This document shows positions 4,864 through 12,340 of a stretch of 40,323 nt of DNA, in pieces. A model generated the notes under the pieces. It was not told the origin of the DNA. It searched no databases and saw only the letters and a program-made list of their open reading frames with translations. This DNA comes from DYQY01 sp964643725 (GTDB lineage Bacteria; Margulisbacteria; Riflemargulisbacteria; GWF2-35-9; DYQY01): assembly GCA_964643725.1 (NCBI GenBank), contig CAZXTL010000018.1, forward strand, positions 1-40,323. Reading direction: 5' to 3'. How positions within the stretch are numbered: the first letter of the stretch is position 1; each line of letters opens with the position of its first letter. The position numbers were made by a program, and so were the translations under genes.

Positions 4864-5724
4864 ATGGGAGAACCAATCGGACAAGCACCAAGACCAGCAA
4901 CAACACCAGTGGCAATTAAAACTTTACTAACAATGGCTGATCAAGATAAAAACAAGAAGGTTGAAGGAAAAGAACTTACAAGTCTCGCTAATAATATAGC
5001 AAGCGCAAATGGCATTAAAACAATGTTTATTGATTCTGATGCCGATAATGGATTTTTCCGTACACAAGCTGAAAACTTCATAAAGCAACAGTTGAATATA
5101 ACAACAGCAACGAACACGCTAATACATGGTTCTGATCAAGATAACAACAATAAGATTGAAGGAAAAGAACTTACAAAGCTCGCTAACGATATAGCAAGTT
5201 CAAATGGTATTAAAACAATGTTTGTTGATTCTGATGCTGATAATGGATTTTTCCGTACACAAGCTGAAAAATTTATAAAACAAGAGTTGGATATTGAGGA
5301 AATTAAAACAAATAGAGAAATGGTAATAGACCTTAGTGAGCTTAGTAAAGAGCTGGGCCAACTAGAAAAAGCAGAAAAAACATTACTAACTAATATTAAA
5401 CGAGGAAAGGCTACAAGTGAAGATTTTGAAAAAGCAGGATTGGGGAATCTTTCAAGGGATGTAGTTGGTGATATTATGGCTAAAAATATAGCTGAAAAAT
5501 CCATCACAATAGATTCAATAAAAAAAGATATTATAAAATTTAGTGCAAAAGAAAAAATATTAAAAGATCCATTACAATCAACGGTTGAGGATTATAAAGT
5601 TTATGGTCTTAATGAAGTAACAGCCAAAAATTTAAACAAAGTTAATGCTGCAGTAAATGATTTCAACCTTGGTAGAGAGTTTATTGGTTTTGATGATTTA
5701 ATCCAAAGAGCACTAAAAGAATAA
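4864..5724 (+). CDS. EF-hand repeat protein with tandem duplication
   Basis: A 286-aa protein, probably calcium-binding. Two repeats of about 52 residues (roughly 26-77 and 91-142, period 65) each contain a canonical EF loop: DQDKNKKVEGKE in the first, DQDNNNKIEGKE in the second. Each then has a second loop-like segment, DSDADNGFFRTQ, where position 12 is Gln instead of Glu and is therefore degenerate. The C-terminal half is helical and charged with no recognised domain. The N-terminus (MGEPIGQAPRPATTP) is disordered and lacks a Sec signal. Its 5' leader duplicates that of the 99-aa gene at 3828. The repeats are very similar in DNA, so the duplication looks recent. Confidence 0.7.
   Translation: MGEPIGQAPRPATTPVAIKTLLTMADQDKNKKVEGKELTSLANNIASANGIKTMFIDSDADNGFFRTQAENFIKQQLNITTATNTLIHGSDQDNNNKIEGKELTKLANDIASSNGIKTMFVDSDADNGFFRTQAEKFIKQELDIEEIKTNREMVIDLSELSKELGQLEKAEKTLLTNIKRGKATSEDFEKAGLGNLSRDVVGDIMAKNIAEKSITIDSIKKDIIKFSAKEKILKDPLQSTVEDYKVYGLNEVTAKNLNKVNAAVNDFNLGREFIGFDDLIQRALKE
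4939..5289 (+). repeat. Two-copy internal tandem repeat (195-bp period) in the EF-hand gene
   Basis: The stretches 4939-5094 and 5134-5289 match closely in nucleotides, with long identical runs such as GAAGGAAAAGAACTTACAA and GATTTTTCCGTACACAAGCT. Many of the differences are synonymous, which suggests recent duplication with the loop residues kept. Confidence 0.85.
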
Positions 5725-5810
5725 ATTACTAGCATAAAACAACAAATCAAATAGTTTATTGATAAGCAAATACTGCGATATTAATAAATAACTTATACAA
5801 CTTAATAAAT

Positions 5811-5834
5811 CCTCGGGCAACCGGGGTTTTGTTA
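5811..5834 (+). terminator. Rho-independent terminator after the EF-hand gene
   Basis: CCTCGG, loop GCAA (GNRA tetraloop) and CCGGGG are followed by TTTTGTTATT. The stem has six pairs including one G-T. It lies 87 bases after the stop codon of the EF-hand gene. Confidence 0.8.
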
Positions 5835-5874
5835 TTTACTATTCACTGTTCACTTCTCACCATTCACGATTTAC
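5833..5874. repeat. Heptamer tandem array (six units)
   Basis: Six successive 7-base units: TATTTAC, TATTCAC, TGTTCAC, TTCTCAC, CATTCAC, GATTTAC. The array begins in the T-run of the terminator and ends about 74 bases before the phosphatase start codon. It is not adjacent to a clear -10 box, unlike the glyS heptamer array. A TATACT at 5915-5920 could be the downstream promoter element. Confidence 0.75.
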
Positions 5875-5947
5875 CCCCTACTGATTTTAAATATCTGATG
5901 CTAATATCCATAAATATACTATTTGGGGGGCTAAATAACGATTAATT

Positions 5948-6925
5948 ATGCTTATTCTTACAATTTACATACTTACCATTTTACTAATATCTGTGGTGCT
6001 TGGTCTTATGATCAAGAAAGAAAAAGATTTAAAAAAACAAATTATCAAGGAAACAGAAATCCTTAAAACAAATGCTGAAGTCCTTAAACAAGAAGCTGAA
6101 CAACTGATTAAAACTACTGATAGAAACCAAATGAAAAACAAACGTGATTTAGATATGGCTAGAAGAATACAAAGCGGACTACTCTCTACAAATAAAATCC
6201 AATATAAGAAATATCAACTTACTGCCCTATGTATGCCTGCTGAAAAAATTGGTGGAGATTTCTTTATTATGACTAAAGACATTAAAAATAAAATAAAATC
6301 CACTGATTCTGATCAAGGCGTAATCACTCTAAAAAACAAAAAAGATGAAACAATCAACTTTGCCATAGGAGATGTTTCTGGCCATGGTGTTGCCTCTGCA
6401 CTTGTTATGATTCTCTCCAAAAACACCTTAGAAGACCTTTTTGCACAACAAATTCAACTCAAACCTATGATGGAAATAGCAAACAAGCGTTTACTCGAAT
6501 ACACAGAAGGAAGTGCCATTAACTTTGTAACTATCTTTGGTGCTACACTTGATGTGACCAACAACAAACTAACCTACTCTAAGGCTGGTCATACCGCCCC
6601 TATTCTTCTAAAGAAAAATAATTCTGTGATTCTCCTTGAAACTGAAGGTGTTTTCCTAGGAATGTTTGAGTCCCCAGAATTCGAACAAAAAGACATCGTG
6701 CTAGAACAAGGAGATAAAATTTTTCTATATACTGATGGACTTACAGAAGCCAAAGATGAAACAGGCGAACTGTTTGGAACTCAAAGACTTATTAAAATAC
6801 TACAAGAAAACAATTGGCTTTCTGGTGAAAATCTATTTCAAAAAATACTGGATGAAATCAAAGAATATAGTAAAAGCCCAAACACCGACGATGACTTAAC
6901 CATGATGCTACTGGAATATAGTTAA
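5948..6925 (+). CDS. Membrane-anchored PP2C/SpoIIE-type (RsbU-like) serine phosphatase
   Basis: A metal-dependent phosphatase of the family that dephosphorylates anti-sigma antagonists. Residues 2-21 are a single membrane segment, followed by a coiled-coil stretch (about 23-65). The SpoIIE domain carries RRIQSGLLS, AEKIGGDFF, IGDVSGHGVASALVM, AGHTAPI, FLYTDGLTEAKD and NTDDDLTMML; the Asp residues in GGDFF, GDVSGHG, YTDGLTE and DDD are the expected metal ligands. Length is 325 aa. No good Shine-Dalgarno is close to this ATG (a G-run lies 15-20 bases upstream), so the start is less certain. It faces a SigB/SigF-type sigma gene, which suggests a partner-switch pathway whose other components are not in this window. 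Confidence 0.88.
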   Translation: MLILTIYILTILLISVVLGLMIKKEKDLKKQIIKETEILKTNAEVLKQEAEQLIKTTDRNQMKNKRDLDMARRIQSGLLSTNKIQYKKYQLTALCMPAEKIGGDFFIMTKDIKNKIKSTDSDQGVITLKNKKDETINFAIGDVSGHGVASALVMILSKNTLEDLFAQQIQLKPMMEIANKRLLEYTEGSAINFVTIFGATLDVTNNKLTYSKAGHTAPILLKKNNSVILLETEGVFLGMFESPEFEQKDIVLEQGDKIFLYTDGLTEAKDETGELFGTQRLIKILQENNWLSGENLFQKILDEIKEYSKSPNTDDDLTMMLLEYS

Positions 6926-6976
6926 CCTCACCCGGCGTAATTCACCAAAAACTTCTGAAACTCAAACATGTCGCCA

Positions 6977-7006
6977 CCCTCTCCATCACTTAGGTGACGG
7001 AGAGGG
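6977..7006. repeat. Strong hairpin between convergent genes, related to the palindromic element
   Basis: CCCTCTCC, one mismatched base and TCAC pair with GTGA, one base and GGAGAGGG around a TTAG loop. The phosphatase stop is immediately followed by CCTCACCC (6926), resembling the end of the element at 3039-3204, so this may be a shortened relative. Its position between convergent genes, with TTTATCTACT after it, suggests it also terminates transcription from the left. Confidence 0.55.
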
Positions 7007-7076
7007 TTTATCTACTATACATAAAATCCCTGCTCTCAGGACTAATAAAGCTTTGACATGTGGAATAAGGGTGTAT

Positions 7077-7841
7077 TCAAATAACAGAATTTTTCTGAAT
7101 ATATCTGGATAGCTTATCTATCGCATTTTTAATTAAACGTGACACATGCATTTGAGACAACTGAAGGTAAGTTGCTATCTCATGCTGAGAAAGATTATCA
7201 TAATAACGCATATAAATAATCCTTTGCTCTCTTCTATTTAAAATATTAGCTATAGCAAATTTCAAAGTTTCCCTATCAATAATTTTTGATTCCAAATGCT
7301 CAACACCTAAGGAATCCATTAAAGATGATCTCGCATCAGAAACAACTTCTCCGCTCCTGTCTGTCATAAAAGCAGGAGAGTCTAAGCTCAAGGCTCTGCT
7401 GGCTTCTCCAGCTTCCATAGCCTCTAAAACCTCTTCTTCCGTAGCATTTAGCCTCTGCGCTATCTCTTCTATTGTAGGAGAGCGGTCATAATTTTGTTGA
7501 AATTCAAACGCTAACTTTTTTATCTGAGCATTCAACTCATGTAATCTTCTTGGTAATTTAACTAACCGAGCATGATCACGAAAATAATGTTTAATTTCAC
7601 CAACTATCATTGGCATAGCATAAGTCGCAAACTCGGCATTATAGCTTGGATCATAATTATCCATGGACTTAATAAGTCCAATAATGCCAACTTGAATAAG
7701 GTCTTCGAGAGCCTCACCCTTACCTAAAAACTTACGTGCTACGTAAATAACCAGGTTATAATGCTGTTCAACTATCTGATCTTTTAGTTTTGGGTCTTCT
7801 GTTTCCCTAAATTTTATAAATAATTCTTTCCCCGTTAACAA
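7077..7841 (-). CDS. RNA polymerase sigma factor, SigB/SigF/SigG family
   Basis: An alternative sigma-70 family group 3 factor of 254 aa. Region 2 reads LEDLIQVGIIGLIKSMDNYD and continues through EFATYAMPMIVGEIKHYFRD. Region 3 carries VKLPRRLHELNAQIKKL and SPTIEEIAQRLNATEEEVLE. Region 4 has the helix-turn-helix LSQHEIATYLQLSQMHVSRL. The start is TTG at 7841, preceded by GAGGGG. It is likely controlled by an anti-sigma kinase and antagonist switched by the RsbU-like phosphatase next door; neither an RsbW-like nor an RsbV-like gene is present here. It is divergent from the mur cluster, with 73 bp between start codons. Confidence 0.9.
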   Translation of the reverse strand: MLTGKELFIKFRETEDPKLKDQIVEQHYNLVIYVARKFLGKGEALEDLIQVGIIGLIKSMDNYDPSYNAEFATYAMPMIVGEIKHYFRDHARLVKLPRRLHELNAQIKKLAFEFQQNYDRSPTIEEIAQRLNATEEEVLEAMEAGEASRALSLDSPAFMTDRSGEVVSDARSSLMDSLGVEHLESKIIDRETLKFAIANILNRREQRIIYMRYYDNLSQHEIATYLQLSQMHVSRLIKNAIDKLSRYIQKNSVI

Positions 7842-7875
7842 AACAACCCCTCTTAATTTATGAAATATCTCAGTA

Positions 7876-7905
7876 TTGCAATTGCTTCTATTCTACCCTT
7901 ATAAT
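7876..7905 (+). promoter_or_regulatory. Promoter at the head of the mur cluster, predicted leaderless
   Basis: TTGCAA (7876-7881), an 18-base spacer and TATAAT (7900-7905) precede the murE ATG at 7915 by 9 bases, with no Shine-Dalgarno between. The TTGCAA hexamer is self-complementary and overlaps the palindrome GCAATTGC, so it could also face the divergent sigma gene, but no convincing -10 box was found in that direction. Confidence 0.6.
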
Positions 7906-7914
7906 TCTTGTTAT

Positions 7915-9075
7915 ATGATACAGTATGACACCAGAAAAATAAACACGAATGACGTTTTTTTAGCTATCGACAAAGGGCAAAATCACATAACCAAAGAATT
8001 GATAGAGAAAACAAATAAAATAATCAAAGTTGAAAAGAAATTTGTTTTCAAATATCTAACTAATTTATGGCAACTAGACACAAACAAAGTTCAAGTAATT
8101 GGTATCACTGGAACTAACGGAAAAACGACAGTCACTTATTTGATAAACGAAGTACTAAGGCTTTCCGGTGCTAAACCAAAGGTTATCGGCACAATCAACT
8201 CTCCACTAACAACACCTGAAATGTTCGACCTCTTGTCTATCATTAAAGATATGACAGAAAAACATGAGACTCATCTTATCATGGAAGTCTCTTCTATTGG
8301 CATAGTAGAAGATAGAATATACGGATTACCTTTTAAAGTAAAACTACTAACCAATATCACTCAAGACCATTTAGACTATCACAAAACTTTTAAAAATTAC
8401 GTAGAAAGCAAATTTGTCTTTCTAAAGAATCCTATTGGAAAAACAATTTATCCAACTGACTACAAAAAAATTAAATTAGACTTCCAACACAAGCTTATTG
8501 GTAAATTTAATGAAAATAATTTAAAAGCAGCATTTGCTGTGTGCCAAGAACTAGGAATACCTGAAACAATTATTAAGCAATCTCTCGCTACTGCCTTGCC
8601 ACCAAAAGGTAGATTTGAAAAAGTTAATATCTGCAAACCTTACACTGTTGTAGTTGACTATGCCCATACTCCTGACGGACTAGATAATGTTTTAAAAGAA
8701 GCCAGGAAAATAACTAAAACTAAACTTATAGCAGTATTTGGAGCTGGTGGAGACAGAGACAACACAAAACGCCCATTAATGGGTAAAATTGCAGAAAAGT
8801 GGGCTGATATTATTATAGTAACCTCTGATAATCCCAGAACCGAGGACCCTCAATCCATCATTGACCAAATATCTGATGGAATCACAGACAAAACAAAACT
8901 CATTGTACAGATAGACAGAAAAGAAGCCATTAAAAAAGCACTTGAACTTGCTAATGAAAATGATTTCATTATGATAGCTGGCAAAGGACATGAAGATTAC
9001 CAGATTATTGGTACTACAAAAACACACTTTGATGATAGCGAAATAGTAAAGGAACTCTCAAATTGTACTCAATAG
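7915..9075 (+). CDS. murE: UDP-MurNAc-tripeptide synthetase (meso-DAP type), short N-terminus
   Basis: Adds the third amino acid to UDP-MurNAc-L-Ala-D-Glu in the cytoplasm. The ATP loop GITGTNGKTTV, LTNITQDHLDYH and GAGGDRDNTKRPLMG are standard MurE. The DNPRTEDP motif is the DNPR signature of enzymes that add meso-diaminopimelate. At 386 aa it is about 100 residues shorter than usual: it begins directly at MIQYDTRKINTNDVFLAI, equivalent to the DSR segment inside the normal first domain. I chose 7915 because the -10 box ends 9 bases earlier; the frame extends to 7876 but would start upstream of the promoter. First gene of the eight-gene mur cluster. Confidence 0.9.
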   Translation: MIQYDTRKINTNDVFLAIDKGQNHITKELIEKTNKIIKVEKKFVFKYLTNLWQLDTNKVQVIGITGTNGKTTVTYLINEVLRLSGAKPKVIGTINSPLTTPEMFDLLSIIKDMTEKHETHLIMEVSSIGIVEDRIYGLPFKVKLLTNITQDHLDYHKTFKNYVESKFVFLKNPIGKTIYPTDYKKIKLDFQHKLIGKFNENNLKAAFAVCQELGIPETIIKQSLATALPPKGRFEKVNICKPYTVVVDYAHTPDGLDNVLKEARKITKTKLIAVFGAGGDRDNTKRPLMGKIAEKWADIIIVTSDNPRTEDPQSIIDQISDGITDKTKLIVQIDRKEAIKKALELANENDFIMIAGKGHEDYQIIGTTKTHFDDSEIVKELSNCTQ

Positions 9076-10196
9076 ATAGCCGAAATATTAAAGAGAATGA
9101 TATTTTCATACCATTAAAAGGAGAAAATTTTGACGGACATAGTTTTATACCTGAGCTTATAAAACGTAAAATTAAAGTTCTTGATGTTAGCCTCCCTACT
9201 TTTGCCTCACATCATCGTGCTACTAAAATAAAAGCTACGGTTATTGCCATAACTGGTAGCTCTGGAAAAACTACTCTTAAAGACATGCTACATCAAATAT
9301 TAAGCTCAAAATATAAAGTACATAGTACTTTTGAAAACCAAAACAATGAAGTAGGAGCACCTCTGACCATTCTGAATGCTCCAAATGATGCTGATTTTAT
9401 AATCGTTGAAATGGGAATGCGACACAAAGGTGATATACATTTCTTAACAAATATCATTAAACCTGACATTACTTTAATAACTAATATTGGAGTTGCTCAC
9501 TTAGAATTAATGGGAACACAAAGAAACATTGCTTTAGGCAAATCAGAGATTTTCGACTTTCCTAAAGTGAAAAATACAAAATATACAGCCTTCTTGAATA
9601 CCAATATTGATTATTTTGAGCTAGTGAAAAATAAAGCATTAAGAAATGGCTTTCAACTCAATACGATTACAGAGGATGATCCATTAAATTCCAGCGCAAA
9701 ACTAGCAACAGCACTTGCACAACAGTACAACTTTACTGAAAAAGAAATCACAAAAATTTTCAGCGGATTAAAGGCTATTAGTCCTCACCGGGAACAAGAA
9801 ATTAAGTGGAAAGAAAACATAATTATTGATGATGCTTATAATGCAAACCCTAACAGTATGGCATTCTCCATTAATAAAACTAAATCTAAATACCCTGGAA
9901 AAAAACTAATAACTGTTTTTGGTGAAATGAAAGAGCTTGGCAAACAAGAAGACCGTTTTCACAAAGAACTTGTAAACATGGTTATTGCTGATACTCAAAT
10001 TGAAAAAGCTTTTTTTTATGGAAACACGTATCTTCGAATTGAGAAAAAGAATGACAAATGTTACTATTGTACAGACAAATCATTGATACCAAAAAAGATT
10101 AAGGAGATAAGCCCTAAAAACAAGGTGATTCTCTTTAAAGGTTCAAGATCGACAAAAATGGAAACTATAATCAAGGAACTTATAATAAATGACTAA
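9063..10196 (+). CDS. murF: UDP-MurNAc-tripeptide:D-Ala-D-Ala ligase
   Basis: Adds D-Ala-D-Ala to complete the pentapeptide precursor. It has the P-loop ITGSSGKTTLKDML, ENQNNEVGAPLTIL, NIGVAHLELMG and DDAYNANPNSM, all typical of MurF. The start is TTG at 9063 with AAGGA nine bases upstream, overlapping murE by 13 bases. Like murE it opens straight at the DSR segment (MYSIDSRNIKENDIFIPL), and at 377 aa is shorter than the usual 450. The compact first domain suggests lineage-specific trimming of UDP-substrate binding regions. Confidence 0.92.
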   Translation: MYSIDSRNIKENDIFIPLKGENFDGHSFIPELIKRKIKVLDVSLPTFASHHRATKIKATVIAITGSSGKTTLKDMLHQILSSKYKVHSTFENQNNEVGAPLTILNAPNDADFIIVEMGMRHKGDIHFLTNIIKPDITLITNIGVAHLELMGTQRNIALGKSEIFDFPKVKNTKYTAFLNTNIDYFELVKNKALRNGFQLNTITEDDPLNSSAKLATALAQQYNFTEKEITKIFSGLKAISPHREQEIKWKENIIIDDAYNANPNSMAFSINKTKSKYPGKKLITVFGEMKELGKQEDRFHKELVNMVIADTQIEKAFFYGNTYLRIEKKNDKCYYCTDKSLIPKKIKEISPKNKVILFKGSRSTKMETIIKELIIND

Positions 10197-11124
10197 TATT
10201 ATCTTAATATCTTTTGTCCTAGGGTTATTTTTAACTAATATTTTAATCAATATTTTAAAACAAGCAAAAATGAGACAATATATCTTAAAAGACGCACCAG
10301 AAACACATATGGTCAAAGAAGGCACTCCAACAATGGGCGGACTTGCTATTCTAATCAGTGCATTACTTTCAATTTTGATATTCCGCTCCTCCATTGACTT
10401 TAATATTCTAATGCTGACCTTCTTACTAGTAGCTTATGCTTTAATTGGCATTCTTGATGACTCTAATAAAATCAGGAAAAAACAAAATAAAGGGATGACC
10501 GCTAAAGTAAAAATCATTCTACAAATTGCTTTTGCAAGTACGTTTGCAGGAATACTCGCAGTTTCAAATAACTTTGTATTCATCCAAGGACCACTACAAT
10601 TCCTTCCACCTATTCTTTATTATGTGTTTATAATATTTATGATAGTTGGGACCTCAAATGCAGTTAACCTTACTGATGGACTCGACGGACTTGCAACTGG
10701 AGTGACCATTATCTCCCTAATAGGATTTGCGTATCTAGCATTTATAAGTACAAATATAACAATCTTGGTCTTTATTTTAATTATGATTGGTTCTTTATTG
10801 GGCTTTCTTTGGTTCAACATAAACCCAGCAAGAATATTTATGGGAGATACTGGCTCACTTGCATTAGGTGCTGTTTTAGCAGGAATAGCCATACTACTCC
10901 ATAAAGAATTAATGCTGATTCCTTTAGGCTTAATATTTATTATTGAAACACTATCTGTTATCCTCCAAGTTAGCTACTTTAAAATAACAAAGGGTAAACG
11001 TATCTTTAAAATGTCTCCTATTCACCATCATTTTGAACTTTGTGGTTGGTCAGAAAATAAAGTTGTTCTTAGATTTTGGATTGTTAGTATAATCATGTTA
11101 ATAATTGCGATTAAAATTGCTTAA
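10189..11124 (+). CDS. mraY: Phospho-MurNAc-pentapeptide translocase
   Basis: Integral membrane enzyme that transfers phospho-MurNAc-pentapeptide to undecaprenyl phosphate, forming lipid I. The 311-aa protein has about ten hydrophobic segments and the catalytic motifs IGILDDSNKI, NAVNLTDGLDGLATG, FMGDTGSLALG and SPIHHHFEL. The start ATG at 10189 overlaps murF by 8 bases. Length is a little short of the usual 320-360. The order murF-mraY-murD matches the standard dcw cluster. Confidence 0.96.
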   Translation: MTNIILISFVLGLFLTNILINILKQAKMRQYILKDAPETHMVKEGTPTMGGLAILISALLSILIFRSSIDFNILMLTFLLVAYALIGILDDSNKIRKKQNKGMTAKVKIILQIAFASTFAGILAVSNNFVFIQGPLQFLPPILYYVFIIFMIVGTSNAVNLTDGLDGLATGVTIISLIGFAYLAFISTNITILVFILIMIGSLLGFLWFNINPARIFMGDTGSLALGAVLAGIAILLHKELMLIPLGLIFIIETLSVILQVSYFKITKGKRIFKMSPIHHHFELCGWSENKVVLRFWIVSIIMLIIAIKIA

Positions 11125-12340
11125 ACCTATTAATCTATCCTCAATAAAAAGAGTTACAGTTCTCGGAGAAGGCAAAACGGCTAATGCTGTAAACAATAAA
11201 CTAAAGGAACTTAACCTATTTGAGTTAACCACTGACACACAAAATACTGACCTCGTTATTATTTCTCCTGGTCTTAATCCAAAACAACATACTGAAGGTA
11301 TTACAGTTCCAGTAATTAGTGAAATAGAATTTGCCTATCTGCTTTTCCAATACTACAAAAACCCTCCGAAGCTTATAACAATAACTGGCACAAATGGAAA
11401 AACAACAACAACAGATCTTATCGCTCAATTACTTAGCATCCCTTCTGCTGGGAATATTGGTGTGCCCTTAATTGAATTTGTTTCAAAAGATCCAAATAAA
11501 GTACCAAAAATGATTTCCTTAGAAGTTTCTAGCTATCAACTAGAAACATCCCCAACTTTTAAGCCAGACATATATATACTAATGAATATTACGGAAGACC
11601 ATCTCGAACGACACGGAACAATGGAAGAATATTCACGGATAAAACTAAAGGTTCTTCCAGTTATGACTAAAAATGATTATTTTATTTATAATAGCAAAGA
11701 CTCCATTACCGTAGATTTTTTAACAAAAAATAAAATTATAGCAAACATTATAGATCTTCAAGACATGAAATCTTTAGAAAAACTCTTAAAAGAATCACCA
11801 CTCCTTGGGGAACATAACAGAGAAAATCTAAGCGCTGCAATAAACGCTTCTCTCTTAATAAACAAAAACTCAGTAACAGTTGAAAAAGTTAAAAACATTA
11901 AAGCATATCCTCATCGGTTAGAAAAAGTTAGGACGCTAAATGGTATTGAATTTATAAATGACTCAAAAGCAACAAACCCTGATTCAACAATAGCTGCTCT
12001 TAACTCCATGCCAGGAGACAAAATGATACTACTTCTAGGCGGAGATAAGAAATCTGTGTCGTACGATATAATGTTCAATCTTATTAAAAAAAATAATGTA
12101 CGTTCTATCGCTTTTGGCGGAGCTAGAGAATTCTTTTACGAAGGACTTAAAAATACTAATCTCTTATTAGGTAAAACCTATAACTTAGAAGAAGCAATCA
12201 TGTTAGCCTATAAAAAAGCAAACCCAGGAGATATAGTTGTACTCTCTCCAGCATGCGCCAGTTTTGACATGTATAAGAACTTCGAGGAACGTGGAAATGA
12301 ATTTAAACAAATTGTATCAACAATTCCCAACAACCAGTAA
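11105..12340 (+). CDS. murD: UDP-MurNAc-L-Ala:D-Glu ligase
   Basis: Adds D-glutamate to UDP-MurNAc-L-Ala. It contains VTVLGEGKTANAV near the N-terminus, the P-loop ITGTNGKTTTTDLI, ISLEVSSYQLETS, LMNITEDHLERHG, NDSKATNPDST and VLSPACASFDMYKNFEERG, all MurD hallmarks. Length is 411 aa. The start is uncertain: TTG at 11105 overlaps mraY by 20 bases, while TTG at 11117 overlaps by 8 as at the murF/mraY junction. No ATG or clear Shine-Dalgarno is available, so translational coupling to mraY is likely. Confidence 0.94.
   Translation: MRLKLLKPINLSSIKRVTVLGEGKTANAVNNKLKELNLFELTTDTQNTDLVIISPGLNPKQHTEGITVPVISEIEFAYLLFQYYKNPPKLITITGTNGKTTTTDLIAQLLSIPSAGNIGVPLIEFVSKDPNKVPKMISLEVSSYQLETSPTFKPDIYILMNITEDHLERHGTMEEYSRIKLKVLPVMTKNDYFIYNSKDSITVDFLTKNKIIANIIDLQDMKSLEKLLKESPLLGEHNRENLSAAINASLLINKNSVTVEKVKNIKAYPHRLEKVRTLNGIEFINDSKATNPDSTIAALNSMPGDKMILLLGGDKKSVSYDIMFNLIKKNNVRSIAFGGAREFFYEGLKNTNLLLGKTYNLEEAIMLAYKKANPGDIVVLSPACASFDMYKNFEERGNEFKQIVSTIPNNQ

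Noticed and set aside
5136..5507. Antisense ORF of 123 codons within the EF-hand gene
   Set aside because: It is a mirror of the sense repeats with low-complexity Ser/Leu composition and no start signals.
3828..5724. Confirmed type III secretion effectors
   Set aside because: Disordered N-termini and a shared leader are suggestive, but there are no secretion apparatus genes or chaperones in the window, so this is kept only as a lead.
7853..7881. Promoter for the sigma gene using the palindromic TTGCAA as a shared -35
   Set aside because: The hexamer is symmetric, but no -10-like sequence occurs at 16-18 bases in the sigma direction.
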